A DNA stretch of 23,693 nt from Azolla pinnata (GCA_037176905.1 JBBBWG010005324.1:4454-28146), one strand, 5' to 3'; positions 11,643 through 21,935 are shown, numbered from the stretch's first letter. Numbers and translations: made by a program. Notes: generated by a model not told the origin, from the letters alone.

Positions 11643-11732
11643 CTTGTCTCTGTCTCAAAGAGGAAGAAGAAGGTCGGAGAAGGAACTGCTGTGCTTGATT
11701 GAAATTTGAAGCAAAGAAACTAGTCAAGCGTA

Positions 11733-11793
11733 CATGCATGCATGCATGCATGCATGCACGCGCACATGCATACATTGCATGCGTGTGCATGAT
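11733..11793. promoter_or_regulatory. CATG repeat with overlapping RY motifs and imperfect inverted repeat
   Basis: Six tandem CATG units (11733-11758) create several overlapping CATGCATG words. An alternating purine-pyrimidine stretch and a GCATGC-rich mirror half follow, up to about 11791, giving an imperfect palindrome around TACAT. CATGCA is the RY element bound by B3-domain factors (ABI3, FUS3, LEC2) in seed promoters. The tract is about 190-250 bases upstream of the protease ATG. It may equally be a plain microsatellite. Confidence 0.5.
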
Positions 11794-11811
11794 GGGTCAA
11801 AGACCCGAGTC

Positions 11812-12524
11812 ATGTTGATGATGGTGGTGGTGGTGATGGTGGTGATGGCGATGTTGGTCATGGTGATGGTGGTGGTGGTGATGGTGATGGTGGTGGTGGT
11901 GATGGTGATGGTCATGATGGTGATGGCGGTGATGATGATGATGGTGGTGGTGGTGGTGGTGGTGGTGGTGGTTATGGTGGTGGTTATGGTGATGCTGGTG
12001 ATGATGATGATGGTTATGGTGATGGTGGTGATGATGATGATGATGATGATGATGATGGTGGTGGTGATGGTGATGGTGATGATGGTGATGGTGATGGTGA
12101 TGATGATGAGGTAGTGACGGTGGTGGCGATGATCATGATGACGATGGCGATGATGGTGCGACAATGGAAGATGATGGTGGTGATGATGATGATGGTGATG
12201 ATGCGATTGATGGTGGTGGTGGTGGTGGTGGTGATGATGATGTTGATGGTGATGATGACGATCATGATGACGATGGCGATGATGGTGCGACAATGGAAGA
12301 TGATGGTGGTGATGCTGATGATGCTGTTGTTGGTGATGCTGATGATGGTGGTGATGATGAGATGGTGACGGTGGTGGCGACGGTGATTATGGTGGTGGTG
12401 GCGACGACGATGATGACGATGGCGATGATGGTCTTGGTAATGGTCATGATAGTACTGGTCAAGGTCATGGTGATGATGGCGATCGTGGTCAAGGCCATGA
12501 TGCTGATGATGGCGGTGGCAATAC
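11812..12524. repeat. ~710-bp GAT/GGT triplet array with a nested 129-bp duplication
   Basis: The + strand is made almost only of ATG, GTG and GAT words (G, A and T with very little C). Within it, a 55-base block starting GATCATGATGACGATGG occurs at 12131-12185 and again at 12260-12314, so a 129-bp segment was duplicated. It lies 270-985 bases upstream of the aspartic protease. Long open frames on both strands (histidine- or threonine-rich on minus, methionine/valine- or aspartate-rich on plus) simply reflect a repeat lacking stop codons. Confidence 0.95.
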
Positions 12525-12601
12525 AACCATGTATGTAATAGATCTAGATATATATGTGCAACTAATTATCCAGACGAAAACCAGACCTCATCACAGAAAG
12601 A

Positions 12602-12629
12602 AAACCCTAAACCCTAAACCCTAAACCCT
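12602..12629. repeat. Interstitial plant telomere repeat, four AAACCCT units
   Basis: Four exact AAACCCT units lie at 12602-12629, on the + strand as the C-rich strand. This is the Arabidopsis-type (TTTAGGG) telomere sequence found in most plants and supports a plant nuclear origin. It is short, so it could also act as a compound telo-box in the distal promoter of the aspartic protease, about 1.06 kb from its ATG. Confidence 0.93.
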
Positions 12630-14122
12630 TGAAATGAGGTAGAGCTTCATGAGAAGCTCGCCAAGCGTGGTGGGTTTCTCGCCGCATTGTAGGTTAATGC
12701 ATGCAATGATCATGTGTCTATCCGTTGCAGACGGCCTCGTTTATTTTATTTATTCGACAATGTGATGAGCATCAGCAACGTACATACGTTGCCCACACGA
12801 ATTGTGCTAATCATAATGCTTGTTCCAAAGACCTTGTCAATGCTGCGGAAATCACTGATCGGATTCGATCACTGGCGGGTACAGTGCATGCATGCATGCA
12901 TGAATCAAAGACGTGAGAATCTCGACACTTGTTCCGTTTCAAGGAAAAAAAAAAACTTATTACAAATCCGATGCCCCTATACGCTAACCGAAGCCTAGGA
13001 ACTTTAAAAATCAAAATGCTCATCAGCCAAGGAAGTGTTTAAAAAAAAGAAAAAATCGATCCATCGATTCCGCGTATCGATCGATCGATCGATAGTTGTG
13101 ACAACTTGATGTCCCCAAAGATTCAGCTGCCACCTTGGCCATGATCATTATCTGCCATGGAAAAAGAAACCACTGTATTGACCATGTCCAAGATAATACA
13201 ACTTGGAGGAGAAGGTATTTTCTCCAAAAGGAAGCTTCTCTTCTTGGCTCGTGGCAGGTCTCGAGACCTTCCACGAGATTTCCCTTTGTAGACCATAACA
13301 GTTCCCTGCCAAATCAGTCCCCATCATGCCATTAATTCTATATCTAACACAGTCACCAAAATGATAGAGCTGAGATTTTGGCTAACACGGAACGCCTCCG
13401 TGTCTTTGAAGAGGAGGAGATCAACCTTTTTTCTCCTGAGATACAATCATGCTGCCAGGGCCAAACACATCTGTTATTTCAGAAGAACTAAGAAGTAAAC
13501 ATCGAGCTCAAAAATAACAAGTTCAAACCGGCAACTTTCCGAATGATACAACGGTATAAAAAAAAAGCAATGTCATAATCATGAAAACAATAAGAATGGA
13601 CAAGATTTTGTCACCTGTTGAATGAGGATATAGGCTCGCCTAGCCGCTAGGCTAATACATTCTGTAAAGCGTTGCAAAAAGCCGACGAACGTCTACATTG
13701 CAAACCAATAATAGCAGGCACAAAAAACGTCTTCTGTGCATGATCTTGTTGTAACTGTAGCTTAAAAAGTTACTAAAGTGAACGCAAATATCAAGCCAAC
13801 TTTTCACGAACCCTTGAGTTGCAATATTAGAGGGTCCACAGAATACAACCAATCGAATCAACATCATGATGCATTCAGATAAAGGTCTCAAGCTGTTAGC
13901 TCACAAAGTCTTACTCTTGTCGAATCCTACTGTATGTAGTCTCGATCGAAAGCTGTAGATGTAAAGACTGATTGCACACGCTTCACCATACTCAAAGCGT
14001 TAATTGTGATAAGCAAATGGTGTGAACAACATTAACACGCTTCCGCATCGCACGTCATTGTTGAACTCCCAACACCTGTATTAGTATCTTCTCTTCAGAA
14101 CTCCATCTACAGTGAGTGCACT
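12630..14122. other. Intergenic spacer, including the SDE2 3' UTR
   Basis: This interval separates the protease upstream region from the SDE2 stop codon (14123, minus strand). The right end should contain the SDE2 3' UTR. It holds a second short CATGCATG tract near 12887-12902 and an ATCG microsatellite at about 13076-13094. The open frames (for example 12811-13023, 13023-13274 and 13652-13891, minus) are short and unlike any family I recognise. I see no gene here. Confidence 0.5.
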
Positions 14123-17100
14123 TCATCTCATTGTTGATTTTGCGAAATGCTTCTTGTCTAATTTGTCGATGGGGATGGTTTTCAGTAGAAACAACCTTCC
14201 AGCACGTTCAGCTAAGTTGCCACCACATTTCAACCCTCTCGATTGCAATTCTTGTTTCAACTTCTCCAGGCCAAGCACCTGTATAAAAGAGAATCAAGGA
14301 TTAATCAGCATATGAAAACCTACCTATAGATCAATGAGACCAAGCATTTTAAAATAGTTTTACCTGGAAATCCATCAAAACACACACACTTGAAAGAAGT
14401 GACAATACATTAAATTAAATTGTCTATCAACAATGACGTCAAAATTGTCCAACGCTCTGACGGATTCATCCAACTAGCATTGTGAATGCAGGGCCCTAGT
14501 GGATAATACATGTCCATGAGATGATTAGAAGACAAGTCGAAGGTTACGGTTTATATGTTAAGCTAAACACCATCTCCAAACCAATAGGCCAAAACTCAGT
14601 GCAACTCTACATCATAGCAGAATTACCTAAATTTCATGTTATTTCATTGTGACGACTTGACTAATTTTCATGGAAATTTATTTGCTTCTCCTGTATGTAT
14701 CCATATATTTATGCACAAGTATCATTTAAAAGTGACAGTGGAAATTCTTGCAAACATTTTACAGGCTAAATACAGATGTTACTATCTAATAGAGTAGTGA
14801 AAGAAAATGAGACAGAAGGACAAACAACCAGACACCAAGAACTAAAAGAACCAACGCAAGTTCAATTCCAAACAACCTCAGAATATACTATGACCTTAGT
14901 CTAGGTAGCTTTGCTCCACTTTCTCTTTACACATCACTCCTTTCTTCTTCCTCTTTTTCTCTGTAACTTCATGACAAACCTATGTCGAATCTGCAAAATC
15001 AAATTGACTTTATAGTTCAACACTTCTCCAGCATGACCATGATACCAATGCTGAAATAATTTGATTCAGATCTGCACTACAGATATTCTAGGGCCTGTCC
15101 TATGACCAAGAACCTTATTATTCATCCTACTTCTCCCCTAGTTACTATATAAAGAACTACAGTGCATGGACTGATGAAACCTAATCTATGTAATTGTTAC
15201 ACTCTTCAGTTCTCTGTATGGCTTTGCCAAAAGTTATGCCATCTGGACAACTAATCTTAGTTGGGCCTGAAATGAGAAGCAAATAAGAATCTCAGCCATT
15301 CTAAAACCAAAGACAGTCGACCGTGAGTAATCATAGATATAAGAAGACTCTTTCTACTAAAAATCTGCAGATTTCGAGAGCTCTCTATAACCAGTTTTCC
15401 ATAAGGATAGTGTAAACAAACACCTTTGTATGCAATTGTCCTAGTGGGCACTCTTAGACAATCAATGCTTCATAGAGCACTTTATTTGAAGCACTGCTCT
15501 ACATCAGAATAATTGTAGGTATAAGAAGACTCTTTGTACCAAAATCTGCAGACCTTAGAGAGTCTCTCAACGATCAGATAGAGAGTCTCTCAACGATCAG
15601 ATGTCAGTTTTCTCCATAAGAACAGAGTAGCCACCTTTGCGATCCACTGACATAGTTGGCACTCTTAGAAAAATAGTGCTTGATAGAACACTTATCCTGA
15701 TACATTGCTACATCAGATCAGTCACAGAATTCAAGAAGATTCTTTCTACTAACAATCTGCAGGTTTTGAGAGTCTCTCTACGACCGATCTTAGTTCTCTT
15801 CATGGAGCCAGTCCACAAACCATAGTAAGCTATAGCACTAGTGGCCACTCTCAGAAAACAATAATACTTGATAGGACAAGTTGTCTGAGACATTGCTACA
15901 TCAGGGAATCTAATGTACACTACTGTCCCATAATTAATCATGACCTATTCAAAGGAGAGAGAATTTACAAGCTGATACACTCACAGGTGTTGTTTTTACC
16001 CAAAGTTGTCACAGTTTTGCATTTCTGAACGATGGATTAGTATCTTCCCTGTTTCGGCACGCTTCTTTATCATGTATTTCAGTGTTCAGATAAAGGTCGC
16101 AAAGGTCACTGTGGCACAAGCCTCTAGTTCATGATTTGCCTGTTTGGAATTACCCTACCACAGTAGAACTGTTTTCTAAACAAGATACTATTGCAAGTTG
16201 CTTGTTAGTATCGAGGAAGCATGGTAATGGGGGGGCTTCAACACTCCATCTGAGACAGTTCCACAGAATCAGTACACCGTGCATAATTGAGAGTGCAGGA
16301 AGCTAATTAGCGAGATAAGGAATTTCATTTTCAGCTGTCATCGGTAAAAGAGGCTGAAATTCATTGGAAAATATGTTTTTTCGGTATCTTATGTTAACAG
16401 AGAGGGAGTTTGTGCAGAGTTTCTTGATTACCTCCAGGTCCGAAGCAGACTGAAAAGCATCGAAGTTAAGTTTATCAGGAAATCCATTTCCAGCATTTCC
16501 ATTCGTATTGCTTTCGCCATTCAATTGGCATTGAGCTTCCTTGCCATTACTGGCCAGTCTACTGGATGCAACATTTTCAACTGCATTTCCATGACATTTA
16601 TCAGCCAGTCTAACAGCGAGCCTTCCTTCTTCAACTTTTGTGCTTACAGAAACCACTTCAACACCTGGTTTTGTGTAACCTTCCTCCAGATTTTTCTTTT
16701 CCCGTCCCATATCAACACACTCAGTTTTGAGCTCTCCCTCCATATCCTTGTCTTTTAGCAGTTCTGCACCAATTTCATATTCTAGCCCATGCCCAGCTAC
16801 ATTTCCTTCAATTTGTACCTCATTCTGCTCCAGTCGAGATACTTCTTCCGCAATTCTCTTTTCAGACGTTTCCTCTGGATCTTTATTTTCAGACCCTTCC
16901 TGCACATATTTCTTTTCAGATGCTTCCTTAGCACTCTTTTCTTCAGACACATCCCTATCATGTTCATCTTCAGATAATCTATCATCTGCAGCGTCATCAT
17001 CTTCTTCATCGGATCCTTCCATTGCATCATCTTCATTAGAAAACCTGATGCAAAAAAAGTGTTAGCTTTACGCATTCAACAAGATGCACATATATCAAAC

Positions 17101-18545
17101 TAGCGATAATATTCTTAAAATTTCACATAAGCAATGGTGCTCGCTTAAAAAGTTCAAGTGAGAGGGTGGGACATAAAACGAGCCATTGGATGTTCAAGAG
17201 TACCTATTTATCATGCTTATGTCACATTGGCCCATCTGATATACCACAAAAACATTAAAAAAATATGCTTGAATGAAATGAAAAGATTAAGCAAAACGGT
17301 TCAGTTCAGTTACCCCCGAACTACTTTCCATTGTCATGCTTTAAGTTTTCCTACGTTTTTGAGTAAACCTTAAAAAGCTTTTATTCTATCGGAGAAAAAC
17401 TTGAAATTGCACTTCCTTCATCATCGCAAACTAATTTCTGTATAAATTATCTCTACCCCATTAAATGGTCATATAAGAGCTAACAGAAATCAATAAACAA
17501 ACCTCCGCGTGTTAGACATTGTATGGTTGTTTGAGCAACGTCTATTTACCCAATTTCTTGCGTTTGAAGTTTACAGGTTATGTTTATGTCTCTCTGAGTT
17601 ATAAAGTAAAGTATGCATGCGTACAAAAGACATTAGTCAAAAAAACATAGACTTCGTCTTCACTTACTGCATCCGTATGAATTCTAGAATTAAATACATG
17701 AGGAACATAGAACTCGATAACATGCAGGTTCCTAGATCAATATCTCTGAATCGATCCATAAATCATGTCTAAAAGTATCTTTTTTTCAAAAAGTAAAGAT
17801 TTGCCATGACATACCACAGCTGTGCTCGTTTGGAGCTACTGGAAGGAACGGCATCGTCAACGATCTTCCTCTTGCCAAATTTCTTTGCTTCCGCAAGACC
17901 GGTTAATACTGCGTCTTCCACGTCTTCCATGGACTTGAAAGTTTCCTCCCTATACTTCTCAATCACTTTGGCACAGCCTGAGTCTTTCTTTTCCTTCTTC
18001 GCCTGTTTCTTCAGATACTCGTTGGCAGCTTGTTCGAGCTCCCTCTCTTTCGACTGATCTCTCCATTCTTTCAGCTTCTTCTCCGCGTTCACATGCCTCA
18101 GCCTTCTTCCACTCATGTCACGGCAAGCATCGAAGTTACTGGTTTTCTTCTGGCCAGCCTTGGTGGCAGCACCTCGGAGGAGAGATCCAAACCCTCCTTT
18201 GCCACCGCGGAGGCGAAGCAAGAGGCTGCAGGAAGGGAAAACGGTGTACACTACCTCGGTATGCGAGTGAGACGGCAGCGGCGGAGGCGAAAGATCCGTC
18301 CTTTGGGGGTCGAGATCCGCGGGGAAGGGGAGAGGCGGCGATGGTGAAGAAGCGAGACATGTCTGCGCGGTGATGAGCTTCGTGCCGGTGAGGAGGAGGA
18401 AGGAGGAGACGGGGAGGTGGAAGAGGGAGGAGACGCGGTCGTAGAGGGAGGATCCGGAGATGGTGTCGGTGGAGAAGCGGAGAGGCGTGGTTCGGCCATC
18501 AAGGCCGCGCAGGAGCAACTGCGAGGAGACGGGAGAGGACGCCAT
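14123..18545 (-). CDS. SDE2: SDE2 homologue: splicing/genome-stability regulator with ubiquitin-like N-terminus and SAP-like C-terminus, three exons
   Basis: Exons in transcription order: 18545-17815, 17044-16432 and 14278-14123, joining to 1500 bases (499 residues plus TGA). Junctions are GT-AG and phases close. Residues 1-115 are a ubiquitin-like fold with a proline-rich insert (about 65-95), ending in LRLRGG followed by [10 protein letters not shown]. In SDE2 proteins deubiquitinases cut between GG and KGG, releasing a lysine-starting SDE2 that joins spliceosomes (fission yeast) or limits PCNA-linked damage responses (human). Residues 124-185 are the conserved basic block ([18 protein letters not shown]) with predicted coiled coil. 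Residues 244-447 are acidic and low-complexity and include five nine-residue repeats. Exon 3 encodes the plant-type SAP-like end ([20 protein letters not shown]). The start was chosen because the ubiquitin fold begins right after this ATG (18545). An in-frame ATG 201 codons upstream (19148) lies beyond the leader repeats. Intron 2 is 2.15 kb. The protein acts in the nucleus. Identification is firm. The plant function is inferred from homologues. Confidence 0.95.
15336..15935. repeat. Three-copy ~182-210-bp diverged tandem repeat in SDE2 intron 2
   Basis: The landmark AAGAAGA(C/T)TCTTT recurs at 15341, 15523 and 15733. Each copy continues with ATCTGCAG, a GAGAGTCTCT-like block, TAGT-GGCACTCT(T/C)AGA and a CTTGATAG-(A)ACA block, then ends in CTACATCAG. 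The second copy is longer because 23 bases (starting AGAGAGTCTCTC) are perfectly duplicated at 15557-15579 and 15580-15602. Copies have diverged well below identity, so the amplification is old, whereas the 23-bp duplication is young. Confidence 0.85.
16840..16974 (-). repeat. Five nine-residue (27-bp) repeats coding inside SDE2 exon 2
   Basis: Residues 268-312 of the SDE2 model divide into five nine-residue units, each starting Ser-Glu: [36 protein letters not shown] and SEKRIAEEV. The period is exact, and the next residue is again serine. The units are highly charged, likely disordered or weakly helical, and the serines sit before acidic residues as in casein kinase II sites. It looks like an in-frame expansion of 27 bp. 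Confidence 0.85.
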
Positions 18546-18587
18546 AGCCGCCGGAACGCAGAAAGCTCCGCCTTCTATTTCTTCTTT

Positions 18588-18629
18588 TTCTTCTTCTTCT
18601 TCTTCTTCTTCTTCTTCTTCTTCTTCTTG
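18588..18629. repeat. TTC/GAA microsatellite in the SDE2 5' leader
   Basis: About 13 TTC triplets on the + strand (GAA in the SDE2 transcript sense) lie 43-84 bases upstream of the SDE2 ATG. Depending on the transcription start, this would be a purine-rich leader, like those of the tafazzin and CYP74 genes. Confidence 0.9.
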
Positions 18630-18655
18630 CGTCTGTGTTTTGCGTTTCTTTGAGT

Positions 18656-19190
18656 CCTGCGTTTTGCTTTTTGCGTTTTGCGTTTTGCGTTTCTGCTGTG
18701 TGCATATTGTGAAAGATTCTGGGATTTGATGAGTACAATTGAGGGCAAGGTTTGAATGTTGCATATTCATCTGTATTTGTATACGTGGGCGCGGTTTGAA
18801 TGTTTGCTTGCATGTTCCGTCTGTATACGTATACGTATGCGTATGCGTTTGGACTACAAGTCTGCCATCTTCTGCGTTCTGCGTCGCTGGTGTGCATGTG
18901 AATGACTGCTTGGATTTCACGAGCACGTTGAGGGGCAAGGTTTGAATGTTGCGTATTCGTTTGCATATGTATTTGCATGACTGCATATTCATCTGTATAT
19001 GTATATGTATCGATTGAAAGCCTTTTGACCTTTTGCATTTTGCGTTTTGCGGTGTGTCTGCGAATGATGATGCCAAGATTTCATGAGCGCACCGAGGGCA
19101 AGGTCTAAATGTTGCATATTCATTTGTATATCTGCATGAATGGACCAAAAAGAGTTATCGAACTTTTGTGCTCTGCGTTTTACGTTTGGA
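18656..19190. repeat. Three-copy ~165-190-bp tandem repeat upstream of SDE2
   Basis: The block GAGGGCAAGGT(T/C)T(G/A)AATGTTGC recurs at 18741, 18930 (with one extra G) and 19094. Each copy is preceded by a TGCGTTTTGCG-like run (near 18679, 18870 and 19034), a GGTGTGCATGTGAATGA-like block and a GATTTCATGAGCAC-like block, and is followed by CATATTCATTTGTAT-type sequence. A fourth partial start is visible near 19171. The array lies 110-645 bases upstream of the SDE2 ATG and has no stop in the SDE2 frame on the minus strand. Confidence 0.88.
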
Positions 19191-19663
19191 ATTCTCAAGT
19201 TCCGAAGCGAAGCGGATCAGATAATAATAATAACAATAGTGATCGAGCATCGGTTGCCTAACTAATGGCTCTGTAGCAATGGCCCCTTAGGTTAGAAGGA
19301 TCTGGGGAGGGAATGGGACGAAGTCGGTGGCCAACAATCAAATGAAAAGGCGATCAACAACAAATTATAATTGCGAGAGACTAACATCGAACGTTCCAAA
19401 GCATCCAAGGCTCCTAAAAACCCTGTTTTTTGGGCGGTGCATTTTGGACAGAGCTTTGTGGAAGATACACACATCTGCTGTGAATGTTTTAGCACGCTTT
19501 CGACAAAGTAATGCAAAGGATCATTGCATTTGGGGGGGGGTGAGAAACGAAACAGCGAGCGATCGATTATGTAGCTTTCGACGAGCCCCGTTGTTCATAC
19601 GTAGAATCAACCGCATCGCATGACGTCGTCGATGATGTTCCGTTATCAATATCTCACAATTCC

Positions 19664-19669
19664 CACGTG
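19664..19669. promoter_or_regulatory. G-box CACGTG
   Basis: An exact CACGTG palindrome within CCCACGTGTCG, also matching the ABRE core ACGTGTC. It is 1.1 kb upstream of SDE2 and 2.9 kb upstream of CYP74. A TGACGTCG bZIP-type site lies 40 bases away, at 19621. Confidence 0.4.
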
Positions 19670-19778
19670 TCGAAGGCGAACGAGGACCTTGCTTTGGCCC
19701 CCGCCATTTTGATTGCGCGAGAGAAACCATAAGAGGAACCGATCCCGATTTGTCTCGTTCCCCCAATGAAGGCACGAA

Positions 19779-19784
19779 CACGTG
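19779..19784. promoter_or_regulatory. G-box CACGTG
   Basis: An exact CACGTG within AACACGTGCC, 115 bases from the previous G-box. bHLH (MYC, PIF) and bZIP factors bind such sites. Activity cannot be judged from sequence alone. Confidence 0.4.
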
Positions 19785-20579
19785 CCTCTCGCTCCCCGTT
19801 CCTCGAAACCGAAACGCCGACATTCGTCCGACGATCGGGATGTGCTTGCGCCGAGGAGCTGCACAAGTGCTCGCCCAAGCCGATGATTCGACGATGGAGT
19901 TTAAAGCGAGATTAGATGGTATGGAGAGATGTTTAAAAAACGATTGCGATTTCTCACGTCCACGATCCAATCGATTATTCGTGAAACATATATTCGCAGT
20001 TCGAGAGAGGAGATAAGTGGAACATGTCTAAAGGTTTTTTTAGGCGTAAGGAGAGAGGCGTTCGAACTCGAGATATACCTTTAGCGCAACGAAAAGAGCC
20101 GCGTGCTCGAGCGCTGGCGAGAGATGAAGAAGCCATCGTCATCGCTTACGTTGTCTTGCGGTGAAACACGCGCGAAATGAAAAACAAATCAACTATACGG
20201 CTTCGGAAAGAAGAAGAACAACAACAACTGGCTCACAAGTTGTTTCTAAAACCTTATTTTCTCTTCAATTTTTCCCATTTCATGTGCGATTACATTAGCC
20301 ACACGACGACGCACGAACCGTGACTCGTGACGAGCTCGATTCATCAGCCTGGCGGAGGCGTGGATCGGAAACGAAACGTGTTCGATAAGATGTTATGAGA
20401 ATTATGCGTCGAATCGCCGACCTCTACTTCGTCGAATTCTTTTGTTGGTTCTTTTTGTGTTTGTTTTTCGGGTTTTTTACTACTACCCCGGCCTCGCCTC
20501 CACAGTCGGGCCCGGCTTCGTTTTTGTACGGCCGAACGGATGTGGGTCCCGATCAATGGTAAGTTTCTACAGAATTGGA

Positions 20580-20590
20580 CACGTGACGGG
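20580..20590. promoter_or_regulatory. Composite G-box plus TGACG motif
   Basis: CACGTG overlaps TGACG to form CACGTGACGGG, about 1.97 kb upstream of the CYP74 ATG. A near copy, AACGTGACGG, is at 21084-21093, about 1.47 kb upstream. G-box and TGACG elements are known jasmonate-responsive sites (MYC2 and TGA factors), which fits an oxylipin gene. The regulatory role is inference. Confidence 0.4.
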
Positions 20591-21834
20591 GGGCGAGTGG
20601 GTGGGTAGCGTTGATTCATTCATTCATTCATTCGTTCGTTCGTTTGTTCATTCATTCATTCGTTTGTTCATTCATTAATCGTTGAAACCCGGGATAACGA
20701 TGATGATGATGATGATGATATATTTTAGTGGAAAAATGCATTCGTGAATTCGTGTTCGAGTATAAAAGTATTATTCGAGAATGGAGAGAAAGGCTCCGAA
20801 GCATGGAATCGAGTATTCGCTCGCTCCCGTGTCAAAATCGTTAGCGGAGAGAGCGGTCCATAAATTCAAACTACAGACGATACAAAAATCGGGAGCCGTG
20901 AAAAAAAAGAAAAAGAAAAGGTGAGTATGAAGCTTCATTATGGAATGATACGAGATTAGAAGTCTGGAAGTATAAAAATGTTGGGCATTCTTCATTTGTC
21001 AGTTATGTGTTATTCGCGTCTGATATTTTCGACGAATGCAAAGATCACGATCGATCGATGATTGGCGATGGTGAAACAATGTGAACGTGACGGAAGAAGC
21101 TTCCCCGCGGGGAAAAGATTCTAAGCGGCTCCCAATCTGTTGGGGCAAACCAGACCATACATGCTACGCGGCCTCCTCGAAAGTCGTATTGTACGTATAT
21201 ACATGCATGTGATCCGATTCTTCTTCTTCTTCGTCTCTCGATTATTATTTGTTTGTCTTTCGGGTAGTATGTATGAGAGATGCTTTTCGATCGCCATGGC
21301 GTTTTACCCCAAACTTTTCTTTAATTCGATTGTGTTCGATCGGCCTAGACGAAGGGGCGGGGAGAGAGAGTGTCGCAAATAGATAGAGCAGAGCAGAACA
21401 GAGCTAAGATAAGTAAGATACGAGTTATGAGATAAAGCAAAGAAGTAGAAGATCTGCGAAAGCTGAGGATTCTGTGTATCTGGTGTTTTTCAACCTTGGA
21501 CTGGGATCGCGGCAAACTCTACGAGCGCTGCTTATAGGCAAGGGAGAGGCTCCTAAGAAGAGAAAAAACAAAGAAACAAAAACTCGTGCAGAGCACCAAG
21601 CAGAAGCTTCTCGAAAGTTACAGAAACGTTTCTGGGAACTGCACAGAGAGCCGCGTTCTCGTTTGAATAACGATGCATCACACGGCTGTGCGTCTTTGAT
21701 TGATCGAACCTGGATTAATCGCTCAATCATATGGAGCGAGAAAACGCGACGGCGAGGCGGCATTGGCGTCGTTCGTCTTTGGCTCGAGGAAAGGCAACGG
21801 CGAGAAATCGGCAAGAGCCGGCAGATCCCATCCG

Positions 21835-21935
21835 ATCGATCGATCAATGGCGATGCAAGAAAGGTCAGTGCAAAACGATCGATCAATGATGATGCAAGAA
21901 TTAGTGCAAAACGATCGATCGATCGCATCGATGGT
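21835..21935. repeat. 39-bp tandem repeats rich in GATCGATC
   Basis: ATCAATGGCGATGCAAGAA at 21843 and ATCAATGATGATGCAAGAA at 21882 are 39 bases apart. Both are followed by AGTGCAAAACGATCGATC after a few varying bases. A third partial unit follows near 21917, made of GATCGATCGATCGC. It lies about 620-720 bases upstream of the CYP74 ATG. Confidence 0.8.

Noticed and set aside
11724..12293. 189-codon minus-strand frame rich in histidine and threonine (and other frames at 12014-12526, 11734-12114, 12164-12538)
   Set aside because: All arise from the stop-poor GAT/GGT triplet array. Long frames exist on both strands at the same place, with no domain or splice context.
19521..19970. 149-codon minus-strand frame
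   Set aside because: No recognisable family, overlapping frames of similar length on both strands, and no codon bias like the neighbouring genes.
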